This document shows positions 8,730 to 17,004 of a stretch of DNA of 64,000 nt, piece after piece (position 1 is the first letter of the stretch; each line of letters starts with the position of its first letter). This DNA is from Cytobacillus luteolus (GTDB taxonomy: Bacteria > Bacillota > Bacilli > Bacillales > Bacillaceae_L): NCBI RefSeq assembly GCF_017873715.1, contig NZ_JAGGKM010000003.1, forward strand, positions 496,001 through 560,000, read 5' to 3'. A program made the position numbers and the translations under genes. The notes under the pieces were generated by a model that was not told where the DNA came from, searched no databases, and worked only from the letters and a program-made list of their open reading frames with translations.

Positions 8730-9263
8730 ATGATATATGTCATTAGACATGGACAAACAGACTTAAACAAAGAACGTAAAATGCAAGGGAGAATGGGGTT
8801 GCCATTAAACGATTTTGGGATAAATCAAGCAAAGGCTTTAAGAGATAAATTACAGAACATCAAGTTTGATTTGGTATTTTCTTCGCCTCAAGAAAGAGCG
8901 GTGCAAACAGCAGAAATTGTGACAGGGGTTCGTGCTGTTTTAGATGATAGACTAGATGTGTTTGATTTGGGTGAAGCTGATAGACTATATGTTAATGAAG
9001 TAAAGAAGGTTGGCCCATTACCCGATTCATCTGTCTATCAAGGGGTTGAAGAAACAAGTGAATTTGTTAAAAGAGTGTTTAGCTTTATGAAGGAGCTTGA
9101 AATCCAATATGGAAAGCAAGAACTAAATATTCTTATATCAGGTCATAGGTGTACAACCGGTTGTATTGGTGCTTATTTTGAAGGTGTACCAAAGGATGGC
9201 AATATAGTAAAATTCTCCTCAGATACTGGTGATTTTAAAACATTTAATTTTAGACTTACATAG
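8730..9263 (+). CDS. histidine phosphatase family protein
   Basis: About 177 residues with the phosphoglycerate-mutase-like motif RHGQT at residues 6-10, the catalytic His7, a conserved SSPQERAVQTAEI segment, and a C-terminal ISGHRC containing the second His. The family dephosphorylates sugars, nucleotides or proteins through a phosphohistidine. The ATG at 8730 is six bases after AGGGGG; an ATG at 8724 is too close to it. Confidence 0.87.
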   Translation: MIYVIRHGQTDLNKERKMQGRMGLPLNDFGINQAKALRDKLQNIKFDLVFSSPQERAVQTAEIVTGVRAVLDDRLDVFDLGEADRLYVNEVKKVGPLPDSSVYQGVEETSEFVKRVFSFMKELEIQYGKQELNILISGHRCTTGCIGAYFEGVPKDGNIVKFSSDTGDFKTFNFRLT

Positions 9264-9280
9264 AAAAAAGGAGCATTCAT

Positions 9281-10123
9281 ATGAGAATAATTGATACTAT
9301 TCCTTTTTTTATTAATAACTACCAGCCTACATTAACTTTTCTTAAAAGTTATTACAATGAATATCCAGAAATATTTAAAGAATACTTTGCTTATCACTGT
9401 AAAGACACTGAAGAAAGGCACCATCAATCAATCTCAAAATACTCTGATGCATTTTCTACTATAAAAAAGGTACACGAGAATATTGTACCTATTATCGGTG
9501 AAGTGGCTGATGAATATAGCAGAATATATCAGGTTTCATATCCAATAGAGGTAAATTTAATCGTAGGCGGCTTTGGTTCAAATGCCTATAACCATAGACA
9601 AATCATTCCTAATATAACTTTTGCATTAGAAAAGTTGTCTCCTGAAACCGACCATTTAAGGACCATTGTTGCACATGAATTTGGTCATGCCACACACAAC
9701 ATACTATCAGATGAGGCTAGAACTGATTGGAAACAAGTTCAATGGACCAATCCTCTTACTTGGCTATTTCAAGAGGGGGTAGCTACACATTTCTCAAGAA
9801 TGATAGCTCCTAATCTTGACCAAGCTATTTATTTTTCGTTTAACGAAGAAGGGGATGAATGGCTTGAATTTTGCGAATCAAATAAAGAAAAGATTAAAAA
9901 GGAATTCGTAAAAGATTTAGCTATTGAGAATCCACAATCATTGTTTCGTGAGTGGTTTTCGATAAATGGAGGCAAGCGATATGGGTACAACAGACTAGCC
10001 TATTTTATAGGTGACATGCTTTTCCAGCATTTAGTCCTTATGAAGGGTGAGAAGAATGCAATAATCTTATGGAAAGAACATGGGTTTGAAGAAGAAATTA
10101 AAAGTTGGTTATATCAAGATTGA
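9281..10123 (+). CDS. putative zinc metalloprotease (HEXXH)
   Basis: A 280-residue cytosolic protein with HEFGH at residues 132-136 and a downstream Glu165 in LFQEGVATH, the pattern of gluzincin-type proteases in which the second Glu is the third zinc ligand. There is no signal peptide. It resembles the predicted Zn-dependent protease (DUF2268-like) group. The substrate is unknown. AAAAAAGGAG precedes the ATG. Confidence 0.75.
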   Translation: MRIIDTIPFFINNYQPTLTFLKSYYNEYPEIFKEYFAYHCKDTEERHHQSISKYSDAFSTIKKVHENIVPIIGEVADEYSRIYQVSYPIEVNLIVGGFGSNAYNHRQIIPNITFALEKLSPETDHLRTIVAHEFGHATHNILSDEARTDWKQVQWTNPLTWLFQEGVATHFSRMIAPNLDQAIYFSFNEEGDEWLEFCESNKEKIKKEFVKDLAIENPQSLFREWFSINGGKRYGYNRLAYFIGDMLFQHLVLMKGEKNAIILWKEHGFEEEIKSWLYQD

Positions 10124-10182
10124 GAATATAATTGCATTTGGGCAGTTATAAGAAAAAATTAGGAATAGAGGGCGAAAGAAAT

Positions 10183-10749
10183 ATGACAAATAAACTCAAA
10201 GGGTTATCCCTAGAACAAAGAGAACAGCTACTCAATACATTGAAGACCCGTTTTGAGAAGAATATGAACCGGCATACAGGTCTTGAATGGGCTGAAGTAC
10301 AAGCTAGGCTTGAGAATAATCCTGAAAAGCTATGGTCACTCAATGCAATGGAAGAAACCGGAGGTGAACCGGATGTTGTGGGCCTTGATAACGAGTCAGG
10401 AGAATACATTTTTTATGATTGTTCAGTAGAAAGTCCTAAAGGTCGTAGAAGTGTTTGTTACGACCGTGAAGCGCTTGAGTCAAGGAAGAAACATAAACCT
10501 GAAAATAGTGCTATTGATATGGCAACTGAAATGGGCATCGAACTCTTAACAGAAGAACAATACAGGGAGCTTCAGAAACTTGATCATTTTGATATGAAAA
10601 CATCGAGCTGGGTGCAAACACCAGAAGCCATTAGAAAACTCGGTGGTGCCATCTTTTGTGATCGTCGTTACGACACTGTCTTTATGTACCATAATGGGGC
10701 AGATTCCTACTATGGTGCAAGAGGTTTCCGAGGTTCGCTAAGGGTTTAA
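10183..10749 (+). CDS. DUF4256 domain protein
   Basis: A 188-residue soluble protein matching the DUF4256 family over its whole length. Recognisable blocks are RFEKNMNRHTGLEWAEVQ, GGEPDVVGLD, and a C-terminal GGAIFCDRRYDTVFMYHNGA. The function is unknown. I chose ATG 10183; an in-frame TTG at 10132 has no ribosome binding site. A strong terminator follows. Confidence 0.85.
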   Translation: MTNKLKGLSLEQREQLLNTLKTRFEKNMNRHTGLEWAEVQARLENNPEKLWSLNAMEETGGEPDVVGLDNESGEYIFYDCSVESPKGRRSVCYDREALESRKKHKPENSAIDMATEMGIELLTEEQYRELQKLDHFDMKTSSWVQTPEAIRKLGGAIFCDRRYDTVFMYHNGADSYYGARGFRGSLRV

Positions 10750-10776
10750 AGTTTGCCAAGACACTATTAAATAGAT

Positions 10777-10807
10777 TGCTCCTTTCTAGACATTTTGATT
10801 AGGAGCA
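10777..10807 (+). terminator. hairpin upstream of main terminator
   Basis: TGCTCCT and AGGAGCA pair around a 17-nt loop. There is no T tract, so it may be only a structured 3' end. Confidence 0.3.
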
Positions 10808-10818
10808 TAGTATTGTGC

Positions 10819-10852
10819 TGTCCTTCATTCCATTGATGAAGGACATTTTGAT
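10819..10852 (+). terminator. Rho-independent terminator
   Basis: TGTCCTTCAT and ATGAAGGACA form a perfect 10-bp stem with a 7-nt loop, followed by TTTTGATT. Confidence 0.65.
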
Positions 10853-10945
10853 TCAAAAAGTTAAAAATAAAATACATGTTACGTTTAAATAAAGACAAAC
10901 TATGGAAGTGTTAAAGCAATATATCTATCCAATGGAGGAATGAAG

Positions 10946-11566
10946 ATGTTAAAGAGAATTTTAATAGCAACTCTCATTTTATTGTTTTCACTTCCAGCCT
11001 TTACTGGCGCAATCACTATGTTTAAAGAACCACCATTTGAGTTTTATAAGGTTTCAAAAGGTGATTCATTTTGGTTTATTGCCCAAAGGTATGGTCTTGA
11101 TTACAAAAAATTAATGGAGCTTAACCCAAACGTAGAGCCTAGAAATATGCATGTAGGGGAAATTATTCGTTTAAAAGCTACTGCGTCTAGCCCAAGTACT
11201 TTCGAAAATCAAGTAGCAACGTTAGTTAACCAAGAAAGAGCAAAGCATGGACTAAAGCCACTTCAACACAGAGCTGACGTGAAGAATGTTGCACAAAAGA
11301 AAGCAGAGGATCTTATTAACTCTAATTACTTTTCTCATACTAGTCCAAACTACGGATCACCTTTTCAAATGCTAAAAACATTTGGTATCAACTATCAAGC
11401 AGCGGGTGAAAATATCGCAAAAGGACAAAAAACACCTCAGGAAGTAATGAATGCGTGGATGAACTCTCCTGGACACAGAGCGAACATCTTAAAGCCTGAG
11501 TACGATACGATTGGTGTCGGTTTTTACCACGGTGCATGGGTACAAATGTTTATCAAAGCAAGATAA
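10946..11566 (+). CDS. secreted LysM-CAP domain protein
   Basis: About 206 residues. A signal peptide ends near FTGA; a LysM domain follows (YKVSKGDSFWFIAQRYGLDYKKLMELNP), then a CAP/SCP domain (FENQVATLVNQERAKHGLKPL to the end) with the conserved HTSPNYGSP, GENIAKGQ and HRANIL blocks. LysM binds peptidoglycan; the domain order resembles Bacillus YkwD and coat/cortex-associated CAP proteins. ATG 10946 has better spacing from GGAGG than ATG 10940. Confidence 0.88.
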   Translation: MLKRILIATLILLFSLPAFTGAITMFKEPPFEFYKVSKGDSFWFIAQRYGLDYKKLMELNPNVEPRNMHVGEIIRLKATASSPSTFENQVATLVNQERAKHGLKPLQHRADVKNVAQKKAEDLINSNYFSHTSPNYGSPFQMLKTFGINYQAAGENIAKGQKTPQEVMNAWMNSPGHRANILKPEYDTIGVGFYHGAWVQMFIKAR

Positions 11567-11573
11567 TGCTAAT

Positions 11574-11605
11574 AATCCAACTCATAAAATGGGTTGGATT
11601 TTTTG
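11574..11605 (+). terminator. Rho-independent terminator
   Basis: AATCCAAC and GTTGGATT form the stem, followed by TTTTTG. Confidence 0.75.
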
Positions 11606-11635
11606 TTGACTAAACACCAGAAATTAGATTATTAT
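11606..11635 (+). promoter_or_regulatory. sigma-A type promoter for the DUF2087 gene
   Basis: TTGACT at 11606-11611 and TATTAT at 11630-11635 are separated by 18 bases. The -10 box lies inside the 34-bp palindrome at 11623-11656. Confidence 0.6.
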
Positions 11636-11656
11636 CTAATTAGATAATAATCTAAT
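11623..11656 (+). promoter_or_regulatory. 34-bp perfect palindrome, probable operator
   Basis: The 34 bases read the same on both strands. Half-site core: ATTAGATTATTATCTAA. It covers the -10 box and the transcription start region of the next gene, which encodes a DUF2087 protein, a family often fused to DNA-binding domains. Binding by the product itself is inferred. Confidence 0.65.
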
Positions 11657-11675
11657 TGATTGGAGGAATTAAACT

Positions 11676-11939
11676 ATGTTGAATGAAGAAGAAAAAATCA
11701 TTACAACCTATTTTAAAAATAATGAAAGATTATCACTTCTACCAAAAAAGGAAAAGAAAAAACTGATTATATTGAAGTACATTCGAGAAAAGTATTTTCA
11801 AGAGGATTTAGAGTATACAGAGAAAGACATCAATCAGATTTTAAAAAGTGTATACGGTGATTTTGTTACATTGAGAAGGGATTTAATCGATTATAAGTTT
11901 TTAAATAGAAATGATGATGGTAGTTCATATTGGCTTTAA
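11676..11939 (+). CDS. DUF2087 domain protein, likely transcription regulator
   Basis: An 87-residue protein made almost wholly of the DUF2087 domain (RLSLLPKKEKKKLIILKYIREKY, then YTEKDINQILKSVYGDFVTLRRDLIDYKFLNR). DUF2087 is usually at the C-terminus of ArsR-type regulators; here it stands alone. The 34-bp palindrome over the promoter suggests autoregulation, or control by a partner. GGAGGA lies before the ATG. The gene ends in a bidirectional terminator. Confidence 0.82.
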   Translation: MLNEEEKIITTYFKNNERLSLLPKKEKKKLIILKYIREKYFQEDLEYTEKDINQILKSVYGDFVTLRRDLIDYKFLNRNDDGSSYWL

Positions 11940-11944
11940 AAGCA

Positions 11945-11975
11945 TAAAAAAAAGGGGGAATCCCCCCTAATTTAT
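11945..11975. terminator. bidirectional terminator
   Basis: AGGGGGAATCCCCCCT with A and T tracts on the two sides separates the converging DUF2087 and DnaQ-like genes. Confidence 0.75.
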
Positions 11976-12676
11976 GTGTTAGATTGCAGATGTTGTGCAA
12001 TCTGTTCATGTTCTATATCTTTAAGTAATTGTATGAAAATCTCTGCCGTCATAATTGCATCGTAGAGAGCATGATGACGAATCCGTTTAGGTATATTAAA
12101 CCTTGTAACTAACTGATCCAGAAAGTTTTTTTCATCCGGGTAAAGTGAATTAGCGACTAAAAAGGAATCAACATAAACAGTTTCAAAAGGAGGTAACTCC
12201 CATTTATGGAGTACTTTTCGTAAGAAACTCATATCAAAGCTCGCAGGATGGGCTACTAGAATTGAGCCTTCACTAAATTTTAAAAAATCTTGAATGGCAT
12301 CTGGAAGTGAAGCACCTTTAGCTAGGTCTTCTGTTGATAAACCTGTCAGCTTTTTAGTAGCCTTGGATACAGTATGAATGGGCTTTACAACCTTATAAAA
12401 AGTTTTGTCGTACTTAACATGACCTTCCTTTATTTTAATTGCACCAATTGAAAGAATTTCATCACCGATATCAGGAAAGAAACCGGTTGTTTCTAAGTCA
12501 AATACGGTAAATTCATTTGTTGTGAAGTTATTTTGATCCATCACTGGCTGTCGATAGCTTTCTAGTGCTTGGTTTAAGCTTGAGTAGGATGGGTGAAGCA
12601 TTGCCTGATTCATTTTATATTTTTGGATAAATTGTTTATATAAGTAGTATTCAATGATTTGAAAATCGACAGGCAA
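11972..12676 (-). CDS. DnaQ-like 3'-5' exonuclease
   Basis: A 234-residue DEDDh exonuclease. ExoI is FTVFDLETTGF with GDEILSIGAIKI, ExoII is in VAHPASFDMSFL, and ExoIII is HHALYDAIMTAEIF with the catalytic His and Asp. The family includes the epsilon proofreading subunit of DNA polymerase III and stand-alone RNA/DNA trimming enzymes. The TTG start sits one base after the stop of the upstream DUF294 gene, so the two are one operon and probably coupled. Confidence 0.88.
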   Translation of the reverse strand: MPVDFQIIEYYLYKQFIQKYKMNQAMLHPSYSSLNQALESYRQPVMDQNNFTTNEFTVFDLETTGFFPDIGDEILSIGAIKIKEGHVKYDKTFYKVVKPIHTVSKATKKLTGLSTEDLAKGASLPDAIQDFLKFSEGSILVAHPASFDMSFLRKVLHKWELPPFETVYVDSFLVANSLYPDEKNFLDQLVTRFNIPKRIRHHALYDAIMTAEIFIQLLKDIEHEQIAQHLQSNT

Positions 12677-12677
12677 G

Positions 12678-14597
12678 CTAAATCACCCTGTTTCTATTCA
12701 AACTGATTTTTTGCGCTTGCTGCATTCGGTTTGCAACTTGCAATGCTTCTTTTAACTTATCCTTATCCTCTTTTGACAGTCCACTTAAACTAACAACATT
12801 AGATGTTGGGATACCATCATGTAACTCAATAAGATTTTGCTTTAACCTTAAAGTGATGAAATGGTGTAGTGCAGTTTTTGCATTTTCTATATCTCTAGGG
12901 TGAAACACTTTTAATTTTTTTAACTCATTTAGTCTTCTGATGGTGTTAACTTCTTTAATGCCATATTTCATTGAGTGAATTCGAACCGCATTTATGATTT
13001 GCATAAGTCCAGATTTTTTTAAATCAAGTGATTTCTGTTTTGTTAAAAAATGAATCTTACCTAGCGGATTAACAGGTATACGGAATCTTAAAGAATCTCT
13101 AATTAAAAGTTGTTGTAGATTTAATGACCTTTTTACCTTATCAGCAATGACTGTTCTTATCTCTTCGGCAAGAGTAAAGTCACCATAGAGAGGCCTAAAA
13201 TCATAAAGCATTGTAAAGCTTTGAATCTCTTCAGCATCCATTTCTTTTGACCAATTGAGAATTTCGGTATTCCACTCTGAAAGAGTTTTACGCCATTTTT
13301 TCTCTCTAGCCATAATTCCACCAGTACATTCTGTAAAACCACAGGCTGCCAATCGGTTATTAATTTTGGAGGTGAAAATTTCAAAGTATGTTGTGATCGA
13401 TGAATGATTGGCAAGATGATTATAATCACTCACGATAATTCCGTTATCCTGGTCTGTATGGAAGGCTTGCTCTTTGCGACCTTGACTGCCCATAACTATA
13501 AAACAATACGTAACAGGAGGGAGTCCATATCCTTCCTCTCTCATTTCTTCTTCTGTTAATTTAATGATTTGTTTATAAATGTGATCATTATGGTTTGTAA
13601 TTGTTTCTGAAATTTCGTAAGCAAAATAATCCTGTTCATGCAAATGTTCAATATGATCTTGGAAGAGCGTATTTGCTTCAGGAGAAAACGAGTGCAGTTC
13701 ATCAAAAGAACTAGATTTAATAATGCTGTATGTTAAATCTACAATGCTAGAGTTTTGTACTTCAACAAAAGATCCCTTTGTGATTGTACCTTTAACGATA
13801 TCTTGGTTATTTGTTATCGGAATAAAGTTTACTTTGTGTACCTTTAAAAAGGACACAGCTTCATATGCAAATCCATCCTCAAGAAGGGTAGTTGGGTTAG
13901 TGATTTGATAGTCTCGAACCTTGCTTTCGATAGGTGATCCATTGGTAATATAACGTAAAAGATCTTCTTGCGTTATGATTCCATCTAGCGTTTTCTCATT
14001 TTGACTGACAATAAGTCCTTTTACTCCTAAGCCTAACATTTTTTCACTAGCAGTCCTAATCGACTCATCAGGTTTAATGAAATAGGCTTTTTCTATAATT
14101 GACTTAATTCTAGTGCGAAACAGAAAATTGCTTGTTGATTCGTCTTTATAAGATTTATATTTAATTTCATCGTATAAAGTCTTCATCCGTTCACCGATGC
14201 TTTCAAACATAACTTTAGAGAAGTCTTTGTTTTTTGTCATCACTTCAAAAAAGTCAGTCTTGTTAAATCGGATAACTGTACTTTCTTCAAGAATCTGAAC
14301 AGAGAACGTCATTTCACCGCTTGTCACCATGATCATTAGGCCCATTAAATCTCCGGGATAGTAATAGCGGAGAGATACTTGGTCACCAGTAGGACGATGT
14401 AAAATATTTTTAGCAAGACCGCTCACTAAAAAGTAAAGGTCTAAATCTTCCACCTTCTCATCTTCATGAAAAAGGTACTCATTTTTGGAAAATGTCTTTT
14501 TAGAAGATTGATGGATTAATTTATCAAGCTCATATTCAGTCAATAAATTGAAGGGATATAATGTTTTAAACAGAGATTGTAATTCTTGATGATTCAT
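12678..14597 (-). CDS. cNMP-binding, CBS and DUF294 nucleotidyltransferase-like protein
   Basis: A 639-residue multidomain protein. Order: a cyclic-nucleotide-binding/Crp-like beta-roll (about 10-130), a CBS pair (about 165-280), the DUF294 nucleotidyltransferase-like domain with GSQGRKEQAFHTDQDNG (about 375-392), and a C-terminal helical DUF294_C domain. This architecture is known in many bacteria and resembles a GlnD/GlnE-like nucleotidyl transferase controlled by ligand binding; substrates are unknown. AAGGTGGTGG precedes the ATG. The coupled partner is the DnaQ-like exonuclease. Confidence 0.88.
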   Translation of the reverse strand: MNHQELQSLFKTLYPFNLLTEYELDKLIHQSSKKTFSKNEYLFHEDEKVEDLDLYFLVSGLAKNILHRPTGDQVSLRYYYPGDLMGLMIMVTSGEMTFSVQILEESTVIRFNKTDFFEVMTKNKDFSKVMFESIGERMKTLYDEIKYKSYKDESTSNFLFRTRIKSIIEKAYFIKPDESIRTASEKMLGLGVKGLIVSQNEKTLDGIITQEDLLRYITNGSPIESKVRDYQITNPTTLLEDGFAYEAVSFLKVHKVNFIPITNNQDIVKGTITKGSFVEVQNSSIVDLTYSIIKSSSFDELHSFSPEANTLFQDHIEHLHEQDYFAYEISETITNHNDHIYKQIIKLTEEEMREEGYGLPPVTYCFIVMGSQGRKEQAFHTDQDNGIIVSDYNHLANHSSITTYFEIFTSKINNRLAACGFTECTGGIMAREKKWRKTLSEWNTEILNWSKEMDAEEIQSFTMLYDFRPLYGDFTLAEEIRTVIADKVKRSLNLQQLLIRDSLRFRIPVNPLGKIHFLTKQKSLDLKKSGLMQIINAVRIHSMKYGIKEVNTIRRLNELKKLKVFHPRDIENAKTALHHFITLRLKQNLIELHDGIPTSNVVSLSGLSKEDKDKLKEALQVANRMQQAQKISLNRNRVI

Positions 14598-14681
14598 CTA
14601 TACCACCACCTTATTATTAACCGTAACATGGATAAAAGTAGATTAAAAGGGATATGGGGAAATTGGGACTAGGAGAACATA

Positions 14682-14717
14682 AAAAAGACGCCTGTTAAAA
14701 AACAGACGTCTTTGCGT
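14682..14717 (-). terminator. Rho-independent terminator
   Basis: AAAGACGCCTGTT pairs with AACAGACGTCTTT around an A-rich loop. On the minus strand it is followed by a T tract (TTTTTTATG). Confidence 0.65.
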
Positions 14718-14800
14718 ATTGAGGCGAGGGACCGAACGCCACATCGTTCGTGCCAAAAGGCATGTCCTTCGACTTACACAATTCAGCTCATCGCTAGATT
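14682..14800 (-). ncRNA. candidate small RNA, about 115 nt
   Basis: On the minus strand TTGTAT, 17 bases, and TATATT make a promoter-like pair ending near 14803. Downstream come two compact hairpins, TGCC-AAAA-GGCA and CGAACG/CGTTCG, then a strong terminator (AAGACG..CGTCTT with a T tract) near 14682-14715. No ORF with a ribosome binding site is present. GTATA in the -35 region would also suit a forespore sigma factor. The family is not identified. The terminator could instead serve as an insulator upstream of the lipoprotein gene. Confidence 0.45.
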
Positions 14801-14960
14801 AATATAACACGTGTGTGGGATTTATACAAGTAAGATTTCGCATCCAATTATAGGAAATAAGCCTTAGGTCTTAGATAAATATATTTCTCTAGACAGTATA
14901 ACCAAACCATATTTTACCTTATGATTAACTCAGATGGAAAAATTAAGGAGGACTTATAAA

Positions 14961-15683
14961 ATGAAAAAAATAGCAGCACTAGTAATGGTAGCAGGAGCAC
15001 TTAGCTTTTTAACAGCATGTAATGTATTTACAGTTACAAATTTGAGTTCAGAACAAGATGGATTTACGATTGAAAAAGACAAAGCAAAAGAATTAGAAGT
15101 CGAGTTAAATTTAGGGGCAGGTAAAATGGAAGTATCTCAAGGAACTGAGGAATGGGTAGAGGGTATTGTTCAAATCAGTGACAAAAAACTTAATTCGGAA
15201 GTTTCCTATAAGTTAAAAAGAGACATTGGGCACGTTTCGATTGATCAGCCAGATAAGAAATTTGGAAATATTACAAAGGGTAGTCTTAAGAATGAATGGG
15301 ATGTTAAATTAACAGATCAAATTCCATTGGACCTGCGAGTCAATACTGGAGCCTCAGAAACAGTACTTAATTTACAAGGTCTTCAACTAAATGATCTTCA
15401 GGTGGATGCTGGAGTTGGTGATATAACAATCGATTTAAGTGGCGATTGGAAGGAAAGCTTTAATGTAGACCTTAACATGGGGGTAGGAAGTGCAAGAGTT
15501 CTGTTACCAACAGATGTGGGTGTTAAAATTGTCGCTTCAAAAGGAATTGGTGAAACAAATTTTAAGGGCTTAATTTCAGAAGGAAATGGAGTTTATGTAA
15601 ACGAAGCATATGATAATGCAGATGTTATTATCACGATAAAGACAGATTTAGGTGTTGGATCTGCAACGTTTGAGACGAAATAA
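14961..15683 (+). CDS. toast-rack domain lipoprotein
   Basis: A 240-residue lipoprotein with lipobox LTAC at Cys20. The mature part is a repeated beta structure with glycine-rich turns (LGAGKMEVSQG, VDAGVGDITIDLSG, LNMGVGSARVLLP, LGVGSATFETK), matching the toast-rack N-terminal family and the adjoining adhesin-like/LiaF-C-like beta helix. It is probably anchored on the outer face of the membrane; its role is unknown, but related domains occur in envelope-stress proteins. ATG 14961 follows AAGGAGG; ATG 14934 does not. Confidence 0.85.
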   Translation: MKKIAALVMVAGALSFLTACNVFTVTNLSSEQDGFTIEKDKAKELEVELNLGAGKMEVSQGTEEWVEGIVQISDKKLNSEVSYKLKRDIGHVSIDQPDKKFGNITKGSLKNEWDVKLTDQIPLDLRVNTGASETVLNLQGLQLNDLQVDAGVGDITIDLSGDWKESFNVDLNMGVGSARVLLPTDVGVKIVASKGIGETNFKGLISEGNGVYVNEAYDNADVIITIKTDLGVGSATFETK

Positions 15684-15756
15684 AGAGCTACTAGTTATGG
15701 ATTGTAAGGGATTCTCTTTTGGAGTGCAAAATCATTAATAACAGTACTAATAACAT

Positions 15757-15803
15757 AGTAAAAAGCATGGTGATTTGAAATTTAATCATCATGCTTTTTC
15801 GCT
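15757..15803. terminator. bidirectional hairpin terminator
   Basis: AAAAAGCATGGTGATT and AATCATCATGCTTTTT pair nearly perfectly with A and T tracts on the outer sides. It ends the lipoprotein gene. Confidence 0.75.
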
Positions 15804-15849
15804 TCCTACTATTATCCGTTGGGAGATCAGATAAGAACACGATTTGATA

Positions 15850-16035
15850 AATAGACGGAAAAATTCCGCTTAAATCGAAAATACCATTTAAAATAGCTTA
15901 AATAGACGGAGAGATTCCGCCTATTGACTCGAAAAACATGAAAATAGTGAATTTTGCTTGGCATAACCGGAAATCGTCCCCATATTTAGCCTCAAAAGAG
16001 CTCCATTCTGTATTTAACCGGAAAATCTCCGTTTA
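15850..16035. repeat. cluster of short GACGGA/TCCGTC palindromic repeats
   Basis: Four related elements: CGGAAAAATTCCG at 15856-15868, AATAGACGGA-n5-TCCGCCTATT at 15901-15925, a degenerate AACCGGAAATCGTCC near 15965, and AACCGGAAAATCTCCGTTTA near 16015-16034. All share a CGGA...TCCG inverted repeat flanked by A/T. They fill much of the 529-base gap between the lipoprotein and HAD genes, where I see no ORF. Confidence 0.55.
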
Positions 16036-16212
16036 TTTTACTATCGCTGGTTGCGTATTTAAGGACATGTCATCTAATTGGTAAGGGGTATTATAAATAA
16101 GTCAATTGAACAACAACAAAGTATTCTCAACTTGTGAACGCATTTGCTAAACTAGAAGATAAATATAATACTGTATAAATTACTTTGTAGGTGCATTTAT
16201 TGGTGAAAGGCT

Positions 16213-16911
16213 GTGAAGTTATTGAGAGCTTATAAAGCGATGCTATTTGACATGGATGATACCTTACTTAATAGAGATAAGGCAGTAGAAAACTTATTTT
16301 TGATTGTTTTAGAAAGATGCTACGGAGACGTAAATCTTTCACTTAAAAACGAAATGCTGCAAAAATTTAAGGTATATGATAAAAGAGGCTATGGCTTTAA
16401 TGATAAAGCGATAGTTTTGGAATCATTTTTTGATAAGTATCCACCTAAAGCTAGAATACTACGTAATAAGGTTCAAGACTTCTGGAATGAACATTTTCCT
16501 CTTTGTTTTTCTATTGACCCAAATACTATACATATTGTTAATACGATAAAGAGGCATGTTAAAGTTGCAATGATCACAAACGGCTCAACTCAAAGACAAA
16601 AAGCCAAAATAAGGAATACAAATTTAAATAGTTGTTTTGACACAATCATCATTTCCGAAGAAGCAGGATTTAGTAAACCAGATAAACGCATATTTGAACT
16701 GGCATTAAATAAGTTAAATGTGAAGCCAGAAGACACATTGTTTGTTGGAGATGACTTAGAAAAGGATATTGGTGGTTCTCAGAATGCTAATATGAAGGGC
16801 ATATGGTTTAATCCTTATAAGCTCAAAAATGATAGCGAGATAAAACCATTTGACGAGATTGATTCCTTTGATAGATTGTTAAGTTATTTTATAGATGATA
16901 AATATTTTTAG
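16213..16911 (+). CDS. HAD-superfamily hydrolase
   Basis: A 232-residue HAD phosphatase. Motif I is MLFDMDDTLLNRD, motif II is AMITNGSTQ, the Lys is in EEAGFSKPDKRIFELAL, and motif III is LFVGDDLEKDIGGSQNA. The helical cap between motifs I and II is of the C1 type, as in YjjG-like nucleotidases and phosphoglycolate phosphatases. The substrate is unassigned. The GTG start is close to AAAGG; a TTG nine bases later is possible. Confidence 0.88.
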   Translation: MKLLRAYKAMLFDMDDTLLNRDKAVENLFLIVLERCYGDVNLSLKNEMLQKFKVYDKRGYGFNDKAIVLESFFDKYPPKARILRNKVQDFWNEHFPLCFSIDPNTIHIVNTIKRHVKVAMITNGSTQRQKAKIRNTNLNSCFDTIIISEEAGFSKPDKRIFELALNKLNVKPEDTLFVGDDLEKDIGGSQNANMKGIWFNPYKLKNDSEIKPFDEIDSFDRLLSYFIDDKYF

Positions 16912-16945
16912 AATAGTTATGTATTTATAAGAAGGAGATCACAAC

Positions 16946-16974
16946 TTTTTTATTGAAGTAAAGAGCAAGTTTAG
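16946..16974 (+). repeat. dispersed TTTTTATTGAAGTA repeat, copy 1
   Basis: TTTTTATTGAAGTAAAGAGC, preceded by AAGAAGGA, recurs at 42449-42475 and, partly, at 41888-41910. Function unknown. Confidence 0.4.
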
Positions 16975-17004
16975 GTAAATAGGTGAAAGATGGAGGAAAT
17001 ATGA

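Noticed and set aside
13157-13429. 90-codon minus-strand frame
   Set aside because: It is out of frame inside the DUF294 gene and has no independent start signal.
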